Source of the DNA: Teichococcus aestuarii
Lineage (GTDB): Bacteria; Pseudomonadota; Alphaproteobacteria; Acetobacterales; Acetobacteraceae
Assembly: GCF_003116135.1 (NCBI RefSeq)
Contig: NZ_PDOA01000013.1
Coordinates: 1 to 64,000, forward strand
Direction of reading: 5' to 3'
DNA length: 64,000 nt
A program made the position numbers and the translations under genes. The notes under the pieces were generated by a model. It had not been told where the DNA came from. It made no database searches and saw only the letters and a program-made list of their open reading frames with translations. How positions within the stretch are numbered: position 1 is the stretch's first letter; each line of letters begins with the position of its first letter. Shown piece after piece: positions 43,869 through 56,915 of the stretch.

Positions 43869-44379
43869 GGCTCCACCGCCCGCACGGAGAGGGGGCCGAG
43901 CCCGTCCAGCAGCGCCGCCAGCCGCGCCGGCTCCAGGCCCGGCTCGTCCACCGCCAGGAAGAAGCCGTCCTGGCTGGCGCGCGCGAAGCCGCGTGCGGCG
44001 AAGACCGGGTGGTGCAGGCGCGGCAGGCCGGTGCCGAGGAAGAAGCCGAGGAAGCCGGTGACGCTGGCCGCCAGCACCCCGCTCTCGAAGCTCAGCACCA
44101 GGAAGGTGGGCCAGCTGTTCAGCGGCCGGCCGCCGAGGTTCAGCGGATAGCCGATCACAGCGCTGTACCAGCACAGGGCATAGACCAGCGCGGCCGCCGC
44201 CAAGCCCGCCCCCAGCATCACGGGGCGCAGGCGGGGGCGGGGCAGGGCCAGCGCCTCGGCCAGCTCGGGCACGGAGAAGGGGGTGTGCGCGTCCAGCCCG
44301 CGCAGCCCGGCCTGCCGCGCCCGCCGCGCCGCCGCCACCAGCGTCTCCGGGTCGCGGAACTCGGCCAGCAGCAGCCCGC

Positions 44380-44383
<4 letters not shown>
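43865..44383 (-). CDS. actD: alternative complex III subunit ActD (DUF3341)
   Basis: A 172-aa DUF3341 protein: a soluble ferredoxin-like N-terminal half ([23 protein letters not shown]), two membrane helices (about 52-70 and 95-120), and a C-terminal segment with [17 protein letters not shown]. It carries no cofactor site. ATG 44383 overlaps ActC by four bases. In ACIII structures ActD is a peripheral subunit beside ActC. Confidence 0.9.
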
Positions 44384-48532
<4,149 letters not shown>

Positions 48533-48545
<13 letters not shown>

Positions 48546-49186
48546 CGCGAGCAATCCGTCAGGTGCTCGGCGCGGATGCCGTAATGCGCCAGGAGGCGGC
48601 GGCCGCGCTCGGCCTGGTCCGGCGGCGGCGTCCACTGCATGTCGAAGACCCGGTCCTCCTCGCGCAGCCAGCGCGCCGGGTTCCGGTGGCAGTCGAGGCA
48701 CCATGCCATCGTCAGGGGTGCGGCCTGCGAGACCTGCTGCATGGTCTGCACCGCGCCATGGCAGGTGCTGCAGCCGACGCCATTGGCCACATGCAGGCTG
48801 TGGTCGAAGAACACGTAGTCCGGCAGGGCGTGGACGCGCTTCCAGGCCAGCGGCCGGTTCTCCGCCAGGCTCCGGCGCACGGGCGCCAGCATCTCCGCCT
48901 GCGTCCAGACCTGGGAATGGCAGGTCATGCAGGTGTGGGTCGGCGGCAGCCCGGCGAAGCGGGAGCGCTGAACCGTGTCATGGCAGTAGCGGCAATCCAG
49001 CCCCAGCCCGCCGACATGGTGGGCATGGCTGAACTGGACGGGCTGCGCCACGACCCTGCCCTGGCTCGTCGCATGGGTGGTGAAGGGCCAGGCGAGGAGC
49101 AGCACGACGGCAAGGCCGAACGCCAGGACGATGGCCGCCAGAGCGAAACGCAGCAGGGTATCGGCGCTCTGGCTGAAATGCTGCAT
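48533..49186 (-). CDS. actA: alternative complex III pentaheme cytochrome ActA
   Basis: A 217-aa protein with one N-terminal membrane helix (about residues 12-34) and five heme c sites: CRYCH, CMTCH, CSTCH, CLDCH and CSRCH. Extra His residues (FSHAHHVG, FDHSLHVANG) offer distal ligands, as in the cytochrome c7/c3-like family. This is the first gene of the 12-gene operon; 279 bases without a gene lie upstream and must hold its promoter, though none is obvious. It collects electrons from ActB. Confidence 0.93.
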
Positions 49187-49465
49187 CCAGGCTCATCCAA
49201 GTTCCGCGCCCGCATCCGGAAAGGCGCCGTTCCTGCGCCAGCGGGGGAGGCACATGGCATGAAGGCGCGAGCCGGCGTTCCGGCGTCACCGGTCGGGCAT
49301 TAAATCTCTGTCACGGGTTGGGAGGCGGCTGGCCTTGCCATCCTCGCAGCGGCCGACCCGGCAGCGCCGGGCTGCGGGCCGGCCCGCCCCCGCGGTTCCA
49401 GAGCCGCCCTGCCGCATACCCCGCATCGTCCGGCACTCCGCCGCACCCCCTCGGCAGGGCCGCCG

Positions 49466-50425
49466 TCAGCCCTCCAGCCTCACCACGGCGGGGGCGATGT
49501 CCGGCCGGCGCCGCACGATGCGGTTGGCCACGTACCAGTCGGCGATGCGCTCGATCTGCGCCACATCGGCCTCGGTCGGCGCCCGCATCGGCACGGCGTT
49601 GTTGGCGCCGATGGCGGGGGCCAGCGCCTCCGGCAGGCCCATCGCCTCGGTCCAGATCCGCCCGGCCTCGGCCGGTTTGGCCTGGGCCCAGTCATTGTCC
49701 GCGCGGCAGGCGGCGAAGACGGCCTGCAGCAGCGCCCGCCGGTGCGCCGCCATGTCGCTGTGCGCCATCAGCGTCACCGCGTTGTCCGAGCCGATCGCGG
49801 CGCCGTCGGCCAGCACCCGCGCGCCGTGGCTGCGCTGCGCGATGGTGACGAAGGGGTCCCAGCTGGCCCAGGCGTCGACATGGCCCTGGACGAAGGCCGC
49901 GCCGCTGTCGCTCGGGCTGAGATAGGCGCGGCGCACGCTGGCGGGGTCGATGCCCGCGCGCTCCAGCGCGCGCACCAGCAGGTATTCGCCCGTGCCGCCG
50001 CGGTTGACCGCGACGCTGCGCCCGCGCAGATCCGCCAGGCTGCGGACCGGCGAATCCTGCCGCACCAGGATGCCCTCCGCCGCCGGCGCGATCTTCTGGC
50101 AGGCGAAGATCACCATCGGGATGCCGGCCGAGAGCGCGGTGACGCAGGCGGGGGAGCTGCCGGCGGTGATGTCGATGCTGCCGGCGTTCAGCGCCTCCAG
50201 CGCCGGGGCGGCGGCGGCGAAGGGGCCGGCCCATTCCACGCGTGCGCCCTGCGCCGCGGCGGCCCGTTCCAGCGTGCCGCGGGCACGGCCGGTGGTGATG
50301 TCGTTCGGCGCCCGCAGCCAGCCGATGCGCAGCACCGCCGGACCGGCGGCGCGCGCGCCGGCGCCGCGCAGGAAGGGCAGGGAGAGGGCGCCGGCGCTCA
50401 GCCGGGCCAGGGTGCGGCGATGCAT
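49466..50425 (-). CDS. SsuA/TauA-like ABC substrate-binding protein, orphan
   Basis: A 319-aa periplasmic binding protein of the aliphatic sulfonate/taurine class. Its signal sequence starts MHRRTLARL and ends ARAAG; the mature start VLRIGWLRAPNDI and the segments RGRSVAVNRGGTGEYLLVRAL and VDAWASWDPFV match SsuA/TauA. The ATG lies at 50425. No permease or ATPase gene is beside it, so either the partner is elsewhere or it has a sensing role. Both neighbours are read on the same strand but lie more than 130 bases away. Confidence 0.87.
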   Translation of the reverse strand: MHRRTLARLSAGALSLPFLRGAGARAAGPAVLRIGWLRAPNDITTGRARGTLERAAAAQGARVEWAGPFAAAAPALEALNAGSIDITAGSSPACVTALSAGIPMVIFACQKIAPAAEGILVRQDSPVRSLADLRGRSVAVNRGGTGEYLLVRALERAGIDPASVRRAYLSPSDSGAAFVQGHVDAWASWDPFVTIAQRSHGARVLADGAAIGSDNAVTLMAHSDMAAHRRALLQAVFAACRADNDWAQAKPAEAGRIWTEAMGLPEALAPAIGANNAVPMRAPTEADVAQIERIADWYVANRIVRRRPDIAPAVVRLEG

Positions 50426-50561
50426 GGCGGTGTCCTCGCGGCGGCGTCCGGGCAGCGGCGCCCGGAGGGTGAAAAGGTTCTGGCCGCGCGGTGTCTAGCA
50501 GATGGCAGGCCACGGGGCGCCCCCCCTGACCGCCTCCCTAGCGCCCCCCATGCCGCGCGCC

Positions 50562-51554
50562 CTACTCCACCTTGCCGATGCGCTGCACGGCGCGGATCAG
50601 CCGCGCATTGTCGGCGGCGAAGAAGCGGGCGAACGCCTCCCCCTCCTGGTAGGCGACGGGGCTGCCGGCGGCTTCCAGGGCGCGGCGCAGCTGCGGGCCC
50701 TCGCAGGCGGCGCGCAGCGCCCCGCGCAGCCGCGCCTGGACCGGCTCCGGCGTCGCGGCGGGCACGAACAGCCCGGTCCAGATGTAGAACTCCACCTCCG
50801 GGAAGCCGCGCTCGATGAAGGTCGGCACCGTCTCGAAGCCGGGGATGCGCTGCGCCCCCCAGCAGGCCAGGGCGCGCAGCCGGCCCTCGCGCAGATGCGG
50901 CAGCACCGGGCCGGGGCCGGAGGCCAGCGCATCCAGCGTGCCGGACAGCAGCGCGGTCAGCGCCGGCCCGCCGCCCTGGAAGGGCACGTGCAGCAGGTCG
51001 AGCCCCGCCGCGCCGGTCAGCATCGCCATGGCGACGTGCAGGGTGGAGTAGTTGCCGGCCGAGCCATAGGTGATGGCGCCGGGCCGCCCCCTGGCATCGG
51101 CCACGAACTCTTCCAGGCTCTGCCAGGGCGCGCCGGCGGGCACCACCAGCAGCGTGGGGTCGGCGGTGATGCGGGCGATTGGCGCAAATTGGTCCACGGT
51201 GTAGGCCGGGGTGCGGCCCTGGATGCGCTCCGCCTCCGGCAGCACGCTGAGCGAGGAGAGGGCGAGCAGCGCCGTGTGGCCGTCCGCCGGCGCCCGCGCC
51301 ACGCTGGCGGTGCCGACGATGCCCCCCGCGCCGGCGCGGTTGACCACCGGCACGGGCTGGCGGAAGGCGCTCTCCAGGGCAGCGGCCACGGGCCGCGCCG
51401 TGACATCGGCCTGCCCGCCCGGCGGGAAGGCCACCACCATCTGGATGGCGCGGGACGGATAGGCTTCCGCCGCGGCGCCGGTGTTCTGGGCAAGGGCGGA
51501 GCGGGCGGCGGACAGGGCCGCGCCTCCGGCCAGGAGATGTCGTCGCAGCATCAT
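50562..51554 (-). CDS. Bug family (TTT) substrate-binding protein
   Basis: A 330-aa periplasmic protein of the Bug/TctC family. The signal MMLRRHLLAGGAALSAARSALAQ is followed by YPSRAIQMVVAFPPGGQADV, the diagnostic mature start, and GAITYGSAGNYSTLHVA in the second lobe. Orphan Bug proteins usually bind small organic acids; the ligand is unknown. It lies 105 bases downstream of the fumarylacetoacetate-hydrolase-family gene on the same strand and may be co-regulated with it by the GntR protein. Confidence 0.92.
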   Translation of the reverse strand: MMLRRHLLAGGAALSAARSALAQNTGAAAEAYPSRAIQMVVAFPPGGQADVTARPVAAALESAFRQPVPVVNRAGAGGIVGTASVARAPADGHTALLALSSLSVLPEAERIQGRTPAYTVDQFAPIARITADPTLLVVPAGAPWQSLEEFVADARGRPGAITYGSAGNYSTLHVAMAMLTGAAGLDLLHVPFQGGGPALTALLSGTLDALASGPGPVLPHLREGRLRALACWGAQRIPGFETVPTFIERGFPEVEFYIWTGLFVPAATPEPVQARLRGALRAACEGPQLRRALEAAGSPVAYQEGEAFARFFAADNARLIRAVQRIGKVE

Positions 51555-51659
51555 CGTTTCCTCCCCGGGTTCTCTCCCCGGCTGGGCCGGTGGCTTCTTC
51601 TTGGCCCTTGGCCGGGCCTTGGCGTCCGGCGGCCTGGGCCGCCGGGGCAGGCGCTTGGT

Positions 51660-52562
51660 TCAGGCCACGCGGCGCAGCGTGTTGCGGATACGGCCGATGC
51701 CGCTGATCGCGCACTCCACCACGTCGCCCTCGCGCAGGAAGCGCGGCGGCCTGAAGCCGATGCCGACGCCCTCCGGCGTGCCCGTGGCGATGACGTCGCC
51801 CGGCAGCAGCGCCATGCTGCGCGAGATGGTCTCGATCAGCGTCGGGATGTCGAAGATCAGGTCGGCGGTGCTGGCATCCTGGCGCGGCTCGCCATTGACG
51901 GTGCAGGTGACGCGCATCGCGCCGGCCTCCACCGCGTCGGCGGTGACGATCCAGGGGCCCATCGGGCAGAAGCCGTCGATGCCCTTGCCCAGCAGCCACT
52001 GCTTGTGGGTCTGCTGCAGGTCCCGCGCCGTGACGTCGTTGACCACCGTGTAGCCGAAGACATGCGCCATGGCCTGCGCCTTCGGGATGGCGCGGCCGCC
52101 CCGGCCGATGATGACGGCCAGCTCCGCCTCGTAATCCACCCCGCCATCGAGGCCGGGCAGCAGCGGGATGTCGGCGGCGGGGCCCGAGATGCTGGTCCAG
52201 GGCTTGGAGAAGATGATGGGCGCGGCGGGAATGGCGTCGGCCGCCCCGGCGGCGCTGGAATCATAGCCGCTGCTGGCGAATTCCCGCGCATGGGCGTGAT
52301 AGTTCTTGCCGACGCAGAAGATGTTGCGCGGCGGGCGGGGCAGGGGGGCGGTCAGCAGGGCCGGGTCGAGCGGCTGGCCGGGGCCGGAGGGCGCCGGGCG
52401 CGCGCCGCTCTCGGCCAGGTGCGCGATGGCGGCCGTCATGTCCCGCGCGGCGGCCTCGGGCAGGCCCGGCAGGGCCTCGGCCAGGGGATGGAAGCGGTCG
52501 CCTTCCGCGCTGACCAGCGCAACGAGAGGACGACGCTGGACAAGCAGCGTGGCGAGGCGCAT
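51660..52562 (-). CDS. fumarylacetoacetate hydrolase family protein
   Basis: A 300-aa protein of the FAH superfamily. The metal-site motif is DYEAELAVIIG, with FCVGKNYHAHARE, GYTVVNDVTARDLQ and GTPEGVG around the active site. Members cleave C-C bonds or decarboxylate or dehydrate 2-keto acids (for example oxaloacetate decarboxylase and ureidoglycolate lyase). It is shorter than, and distinct from, the fumarylacetoacetase at 59869. It is divergent from a GntR regulator, with an AT-rich repeated operator between them, and followed by a Bug protein. The true substrate is unknown. Confidence 0.9.
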   Translation of the reverse strand: MRLATLLVQRRPLVALVSAEGDRFHPLAEALPGLPEAAARDMTAAIAHLAESGARPAPSGPGQPLDPALLTAPLPRPPRNIFCVGKNYHAHAREFASSGYDSSAAGAADAIPAAPIIFSKPWTSISGPAADIPLLPGLDGGVDYEAELAVIIGRGGRAIPKAQAMAHVFGYTVVNDVTARDLQQTHKQWLLGKGIDGFCPMGPWIVTADAVEAGAMRVTCTVNGEPRQDASTADLIFDIPTLIETISRSMALLPGDVIATGTPEGVGIGFRPPRFLREGDVVECAISGIGRIRNTLRRVA

Positions 52563-52579
52563 CAGGAACCCTTCTCTGG

Positions 52580-52630
52580 AATTGAACCAATATCAGGCTT
52601 ATATTGATCCAATTATGATCCATATTGATC
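52580..52630. promoter_or_regulatory. candidate GntR operator region
   Basis: AATTGAACCAATAT (52580-52593) and ATATTGATCCAATT (52601-52614) form an imperfect inverted repeat, 12 of 14 positions matching. ATATTGATC recurs at 52601-52609 and 52622-52630, 21 bases apart, or two helical turns. The stretch is far more AT-rich than its surroundings and lies between the divergent FAH-family and GntR genes. Confidence 0.65.
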
Positions 52631-52667
52631 AGCCATTCCGGACCCGTCAAGCCGCCGGGGCCGGCGC

Positions 52668-53384
52668 GTGAGCGACGCCCTCTCCCCCCCGCGCGGGCGT
52701 GGCGACGCCGAGCGGCTGCGCCACAGCCTCGCCCAGGCGCTGCAGGCCGGCCGCTGGCAGCCGGGCGAGAAGCTGCCCACCGAGCGGGCGCTCGGCACGC
52801 AGTACGGCATGGCGCGGAACACGGTGCGCCGCGCGCTGGACGCGCTGGAGGCGGAGGGGCTGATCCACCGCCATGTCGGCCGCGGCACCTTCCGCACCGG
52901 GGCGGCGGCGGAGACGGCGCCGGCCTGCCCGCCGCTGCCGCTGGAGCAGGCGGAGGCCTTCGGCCCGGCCGAGGTGGTGGAATGCCGCCTGGCCTTCGAG
53001 CCGGAGCTGGTGGCGATGGCGGTGGCCCGCGCCAGCCCGGCCGACCTCGCGCGGATGGAGGCGTGCTGGCAGCAGGCCGAGGCCGCCGCCGACCTCGCCG
53101 CCTTCGAGCACTGGGACGGCGCGCTGCACGACGCCATCGCCGTGGCCACGCACAACCGCGCGGCGATGGCCCTTTCCCGCTCTCTGGCGCGGGTGCGGCT
53201 GCAGGCCGAATGGGGGGCGCTGAAGGCGCGCGGCGCGACCCCCGCCCGCCGCGCCGCGCTGCAACGGCAGCACCGCGCCATCATCGACGCGCTGCGCCAG
53301 CGCGACCGCGCCGCCGCCCGCGGCGCCATGCGCGCGCACATCCTCTACGTGCAGCGCTACATGTTCGAGGAGGAGGAGGGCTGA
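52668..53384 (+). CDS. GntR family regulator, FadR subgroup
   Basis: A 238-aa regulator with an N-terminal GntR winged helix (QPGEKLPTERALGTQYGMARNTVRRALDALEAEGLI) and a C-terminal helical FCD domain with the metal-site residues in EPELVAMAV, the HDAIAVATHN segment and QHRAIIDALRQRD. The start is GTG at 52668; no strong ribosome site is seen. It probably represses itself and the divergent FAH-family gene through the repeats at 52580-52630, with a carboxylic acid as the effector. Confidence 0.9.
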   Translation: MSDALSPPRGRGDAERLRHSLAQALQAGRWQPGEKLPTERALGTQYGMARNTVRRALDALEAEGLIHRHVGRGTFRTGAAAETAPACPPLPLEQAEAFGPAEVVECRLAFEPELVAMAVARASPADLARMEACWQQAEAAADLAAFEHWDGALHDAIAVATHNRAAMALSRSLARVRLQAEWGALKARGATPARRAALQRQHRAIIDALRQRDRAAARGAMRAHILYVQRYMFEEEEG

Positions 53385-53396
53385 GCGCAGTGCCGC

Positions 53397-53507
53397 TCAG
53401 TCGTCATCCCCGCCGCCGCCACGGGTCTCCGGTATCGCGAACAGCACCAGCAGGAAGGCCGGCAGCCCCGTGGCGCCCAGCCCCGCGAAGGCGATTCCGC
53501 CGCCGAG
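53397..53507 (-). pseudogene. possible remnant of an MFS transporter C-terminus
   Basis: Between the GntR and RND genes one minus-strand frame gives a short open stretch of 36 codons with no start codon at its front. It reads as a hydrophobic helix (GLGATGLPAFLLVLFAIPETR) followed by Gly/Asp and a stop at 53397. The PETR ending after a membrane helix is typical of MFS transporter C-termini. A stop precedes it at 53508. It may be a decayed gene tail; chance cannot be excluded in such GC-rich DNA. Confidence 0.35.
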
Positions 53508-53559
53508 TCAGGAGGCCCCCGGGGCGGCCCGTCACGGGCCGTCCCGGGGCGTGGCAAGG

Positions 53560-56500
53560 CTAGCCGGCCGCCCCCGCCGGCGCCGCGGCGCGGCGCTGCC
53601 GCGAGGCCATGGCGCGCGCCACCACGTAGAAGAGCGGCGTGAACACCAGGCCGAAGACCGTCACCCCCAGCATGCCGGCGAAGACGGCGGTGCCCAGGCT
53701 CTGGCGCATCTCGGCGCCCGCGCCGGTGGCCACCGCCAGCGGCAGCACGCCCAGGATGAAGGCGAGCGAGGTCATCAGGATCGGCCGCAGGCGGGTGCGG
53801 GCGGCGGCCTCGGCGGCCTGCCAGCGGGTCATGCCCTCCGCCTCCGACGCGCGGGCGAACTCGACGATCAGGATGGCGTTCTTGGCGGCGAGGCCCACCA
53901 GCACCACCAGCCCCACCTGCACCAGCACGTTGTTGTCGAGCCCGCGCCAGACCACGCCGGCCAGCGCCGCCAGCACCGACATGGGCGCGATCAGCACCAC
54001 CGCCAGCGGCAGCAGCCAGCTCTCATACATCGCCGCCAGCAGCAGGAAGACGAACACCACGGCCAGGCCGAAGGCGATCGGCGCCGTGTCGCCCTGCGTG
54101 GTCTCCTGCAGCGCGATCTCGGTCCATTCGAAGCCGAAGCCCTCGGGCAGCTCGCTGGCCAGCACCGCCTCCATGGCGGCGATGGCCTGGCCGGTGGAGA
54201 TGCCGGGCTTCGCCGCGCCCTGGATCTCGGCCGCCGGGTAGAGGTTGTAGCGCGGCACGCGGTAGGGCGCCGTGTCGTCGGCGAAGCTGGCGAGCGCGCC
54301 GATCGGTACCATCTGGCCGTCATCGTTGCGGGTGCGCAGCAGCGCCACGTCGCGTGGCGTCAGGCGCTGCGCCTCCTCCGCCTGGGCGGTGACGCGGTAG
54401 GTGCGGCCGAGGATGTTGAAGTCGTTGACGAAGGAGGAGCCGAGATAAACCGAGAGCGTCTCCGCCACGCGGGAGACCGGCACACCCAGCATCTCCGCCT
54501 TGCTGCGGTCCACCTCGGTGCGCAGCGTCGGCGTCGCGGTGTTGAACAGGGTGAAGGCCATGGCGATCTCGGGCCGCTGGAAGGCGGCGCCGACGATGCG
54601 GTTGGTGGCCTGCTCCAGCGCGCGCGGCCCCTGCCCGGTGCGGTCCTGCACATAGAGCTTGAAGCCGCCGCCGGTGCCGATGCCGGGCACCGAGGGGGGC
54701 GGGATGACCAGGGCCATCGCCTCGCGCTCCTGCCCGAGGCGCGCCTGCACCTCGCCCAGGATGGCGCCGTAGGAGAGGCCCTGCGCGATGCGCTCCTCGA
54801 AGGGCTCAAGCGTGATGAAGATGACGCCGCTGTTCGGCGCGTTGGTGAAGGTGGCGCCGTCGAAGCCGACGAAGGCGACCGCGCCCTCGACGCCCGGGAT
54901 CTTCAGCACGGTGTCCGAGGCGCGGCGCACCACGGCATCCGTGCGCGCAAGGGCGGCGCCGGGGGGAAGCTGGAAGGCGGCGATGAGGTAGCCGCGGTCC
55001 AGCGGCGGGATCAGGCCCGTGGGGGTGGTGCGCACGGTCTGCCCGGTGGCCAGCAGCAGCCCGGCATAGAGCACCAGCAGCAGCGCCGAGAAGCGCAGCA
55101 GCCGGCGGGTGAGGTTGCCGTAGCCGAGCGAGAGCGCGTCGAACATCCGGTTGAAGCCGCGGAAGAACAGCCCGACGGGCGCCGCCGCCCAGCGGCGCCA
55201 GCCCGTCGGGGCGGCGCCATGCGCGTGTGGCCGCAGCAGCAGCGCCGCCAGGGCGGGCGAGAGGGTGAGCGAGACCAGCGCCGAGATCAGCGTGGCCACC
55301 GCGATGGTGACGGCGAATTGCTGGTAGAAGGCGCCGGCGATGCCGGAGATGAAGGCCGTGGGCACGAACACCGCGCAGAGCACCAGCGCGATGGCGAGCA
55401 GCGCGAAGCCTACCTCGTCCATGGTGCGCTCGGCGGCCGCGCGCGGCTGCATGCCGTCCGTCAGGTGGCGCTCGACATTCTCGACCACGACGATGGCGTC
55501 GTCGACGACGATGCCGATGGCCAGGATCAGGCCAAACATCGACAGCGTGTTGAGCGAGAGCCCCAGCGCTGACATCGCCGCGAAGGTGCCGATGATGGAG
55601 ACCGGAATGGCCAGCAGCGGGATGACCGCCGCGCGCCAGGATTGCAGGAACAGGATGACGACGACCACGACCAGCAGCACCGCCTCGGCGAAGGTGTGCA
55701 GCACCGCCTCCATCGACTGCGCGATGAAGCGGGTGGTGTCGTAGACGATGCTGTAGGTCAGGCCGGGGGGGAAGGAGCGGGAGAGCTCCTCCATCGTGGC
55801 GCGCACCGCCTCGGCCGTGGCCAGGGCGTTGGAGCCGGGGCGCTGGAACAGCGGGATGGCGGTGGCCGTCTGGTTGTTCAGGTAGGCGTTGACCGTGTAG
55901 TCCTGGCTGCCCAGCTCGACGCGGGCGATGTCGCGCAGCCGCACGGGCGCGCCGCCCTGGCCGGTGGCCACCACCGTGCCGGCGAACTCCTCGGGGGAGG
56001 TGAGGCGGCCCAGCGCCTGCACGTTCACCTGGAAGGCCTGGCCCTGCGCTGCGCCCGTGGGCGGCTGGTTCAGCCCGCCGGCGGCCACCTGCATGTTGGC
56101 GCGGCGCAGGGCCTCCACCACCTCGCCCGGCGTCAGGCCGCGCGCGGCGACGCGCGCCGGGTCGAGCCAGATGCGCATGGCGTAGTCGCGCGCGCCGAAG
56201 ATCTGCACGTCGCCGATGCCCTCCAGCCGGGCCAGCCGGTCGCGCACGTTCAGCGTGGCGTAGTTGGAGACGTATTGCTGGTCGCGCGAGCCGTCGGGCG
56301 AGAGCATGTGCACGACCATCAGCAGGTCGGGCGAGGCCTTGCGCACCTGCAGGCCGAGGCGGCGCACCTCCTCGGGCAGTCGTGGCTCGGCGACCGCGAC
56401 GCGGTTCTGCACCAGCACCTGGGCGGCGTCCACGTCGACCCCCTGGCGGAACACCACCGTCACCGTCAGCCGCCCGTCGCCGGTCGATTGCGAGGAGAGG

Positions 56501-56736
56501 TAGAGCATGCCGTCGGTGCCGTTGATCTCCTGCTCCAGCGGCGTGGCCACCGTGGCGGCGATGACCTCGGCCGAGGCGCCGGGATAGTTGGCGGTGACCG
56601 TCACCGTGGGCGGCGCGATCTCGGGATATTCGCTGATCGGCAGGCGGAAGGCGGCGATGGCCCCGATCAGCGTGATGGCGATCGAGATCACCGCGGCGAA
56701 GACCGGCCGCGCGATGAAGAAGCGGGCGAAGCGCAT
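53560..56736 (-). CDS. RND efflux permease (HAE1 family)
   Basis: A 1058-aa inner-membrane pump with twelve helices and two large periplasmic loops. The start MRFARFFIARPVFA and FRLPISEYPEIAPP are diagnostic of HAE1 (AcrB/MexB/TriC group). Helix 4 carries GIVVDDAIVVVENVER with the proton-relay Asp pair. The last helix ends in VVARAMASRQRR. ATG 56736 is chosen from homology. It is the second gene after its adaptor, but 179 bases of nested inverted repeats lie between them. Substrates would be hydrophobic drugs or toxic organics. Confidence 0.94.
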   Translation of the reverse strand: MRFARFFIARPVFAAVISIAITLIGAIAAFRLPISEYPEIAPPTVTVTANYPGASAEVIAATVATPLEQEINGTDGMLYLSSQSTGDGRLTVTVVFRQGVDVDAAQVLVQNRVAVAEPRLPEEVRRLGLQVRKASPDLLMVVHMLSPDGSRDQQYVSNYATLNVRDRLARLEGIGDVQIFGARDYAMRIWLDPARVAARGLTPGEVVEALRRANMQVAAGGLNQPPTGAAQGQAFQVNVQALGRLTSPEEFAGTVVATGQGGAPVRLRDIARVELGSQDYTVNAYLNNQTATAIPLFQRPGSNALATAEAVRATMEELSRSFPPGLTYSIVYDTTRFIAQSMEAVLHTFAEAVLLVVVVVILFLQSWRAAVIPLLAIPVSIIGTFAAMSALGLSLNTLSMFGLILAIGIVVDDAIVVVENVERHLTDGMQPRAAAERTMDEVGFALLAIALVLCAVFVPTAFISGIAGAFYQQFAVTIAVATLISALVSLTLSPALAALLLRPHAHGAAPTGWRRWAAAPVGLFFRGFNRMFDALSLGYGNLTRRLLRFSALLLVLYAGLLLATGQTVRTTPTGLIPPLDRGYLIAAFQLPPGAALARTDAVVRRASDTVLKIPGVEGAVAFVGFDGATFTNAPNSGVIFITLEPFEERIAQGLSYGAILGEVQARLGQEREAMALVIPPPSVPGIGTGGGFKLYVQDRTGQGPRALEQATNRIVGAAFQRPEIAMAFTLFNTATPTLRTEVDRSKAEMLGVPVSRVAETLSVYLGSSFVNDFNILGRTYRVTAQAEEAQRLTPRDVALLRTRNDDGQMVPIGALASFADDTAPYRVPRYNLYPAAEIQGAAKPGISTGQAIAAMEAVLASELPEGFGFEWTEIALQETTQGDTAPIAFGLAVVFVFLLLAAMYESWLLPLAVVLIAPMSVLAALAGVVWRGLDNNVLVQVGLVVLVGLAAKNAILIVEFARASEAEGMTRWQAAEAAARTRLRPILMTSLAFILGVLPLAVATGAGAEMRQSLGTAVFAGMLGVTVFGLVFTPLFYVVARAMASRQRRAAAPAGAAG

Positions 56737-56787
56737 GGGGAATGTCCCAAACGAGGAATGGGGAAGGGCAGGGAGAAGGAATTCCCC

Positions 56788-56808
56788 GTGCGGGGCAGTG
56801 CCCCGCAC
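56788..56808. repeat. 9-bp inverted repeat
   Basis: GTGCGGGGC (56788-56796) and GCCCCGCAC (56800-56808) pair around AGT. First of three palindromes between the adaptor and RND genes. Confidence 0.7.
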
Positions 56809-56811
56809 CCC

Positions 56812-56875
56812 CTTCTTTTTTCTGTCAGGGCCGGCCTCCGTTGTCGGCCGGCGGCAGCCTGTCAGAAAAAAGAAG
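56812..56875. repeat. 17-bp inverted repeat with T/A runs
   Basis: CTTCTTTTTTCTGTCAG (56812-56828) and CTGTCAGAAAAAAGAAG (56859-56875) are complementary except for one central T-T. Between them lie further GC-rich complementary bits (GGCCGGC / GCCGGC). With its T- and A-runs at the base it resembles a two-way terminator, although it sits inside an operon. It could be a mobile palindromic element. Confidence 0.7.
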
Positions 56876-56884
56876 AGGGGGGCC

Positions 56885-56908
56885 GGGGGGAGAATTCATT
56901 CTCCCCCC
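56885..56908. repeat. 11-bp inverted repeat
   Basis: GGGGGGAGAAT (56885-56895) and ATTCTCCCCCC (56898-56908) pair around TC, 7 bases after the adaptor stop on the minus strand. It may act as terminator or attenuator between the adaptor and pump genes. Confidence 0.65.
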
Positions 56909-56915
56909 GTCTTGG

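Noticed and set aside
51660-52562. Reading this gene as a second fumarylacetoacetase
   Set aside because: It is 300 aa, of the short FAH-superfamily type, and lacks the segments of true fumarylacetoacetase found at 59869-61179.
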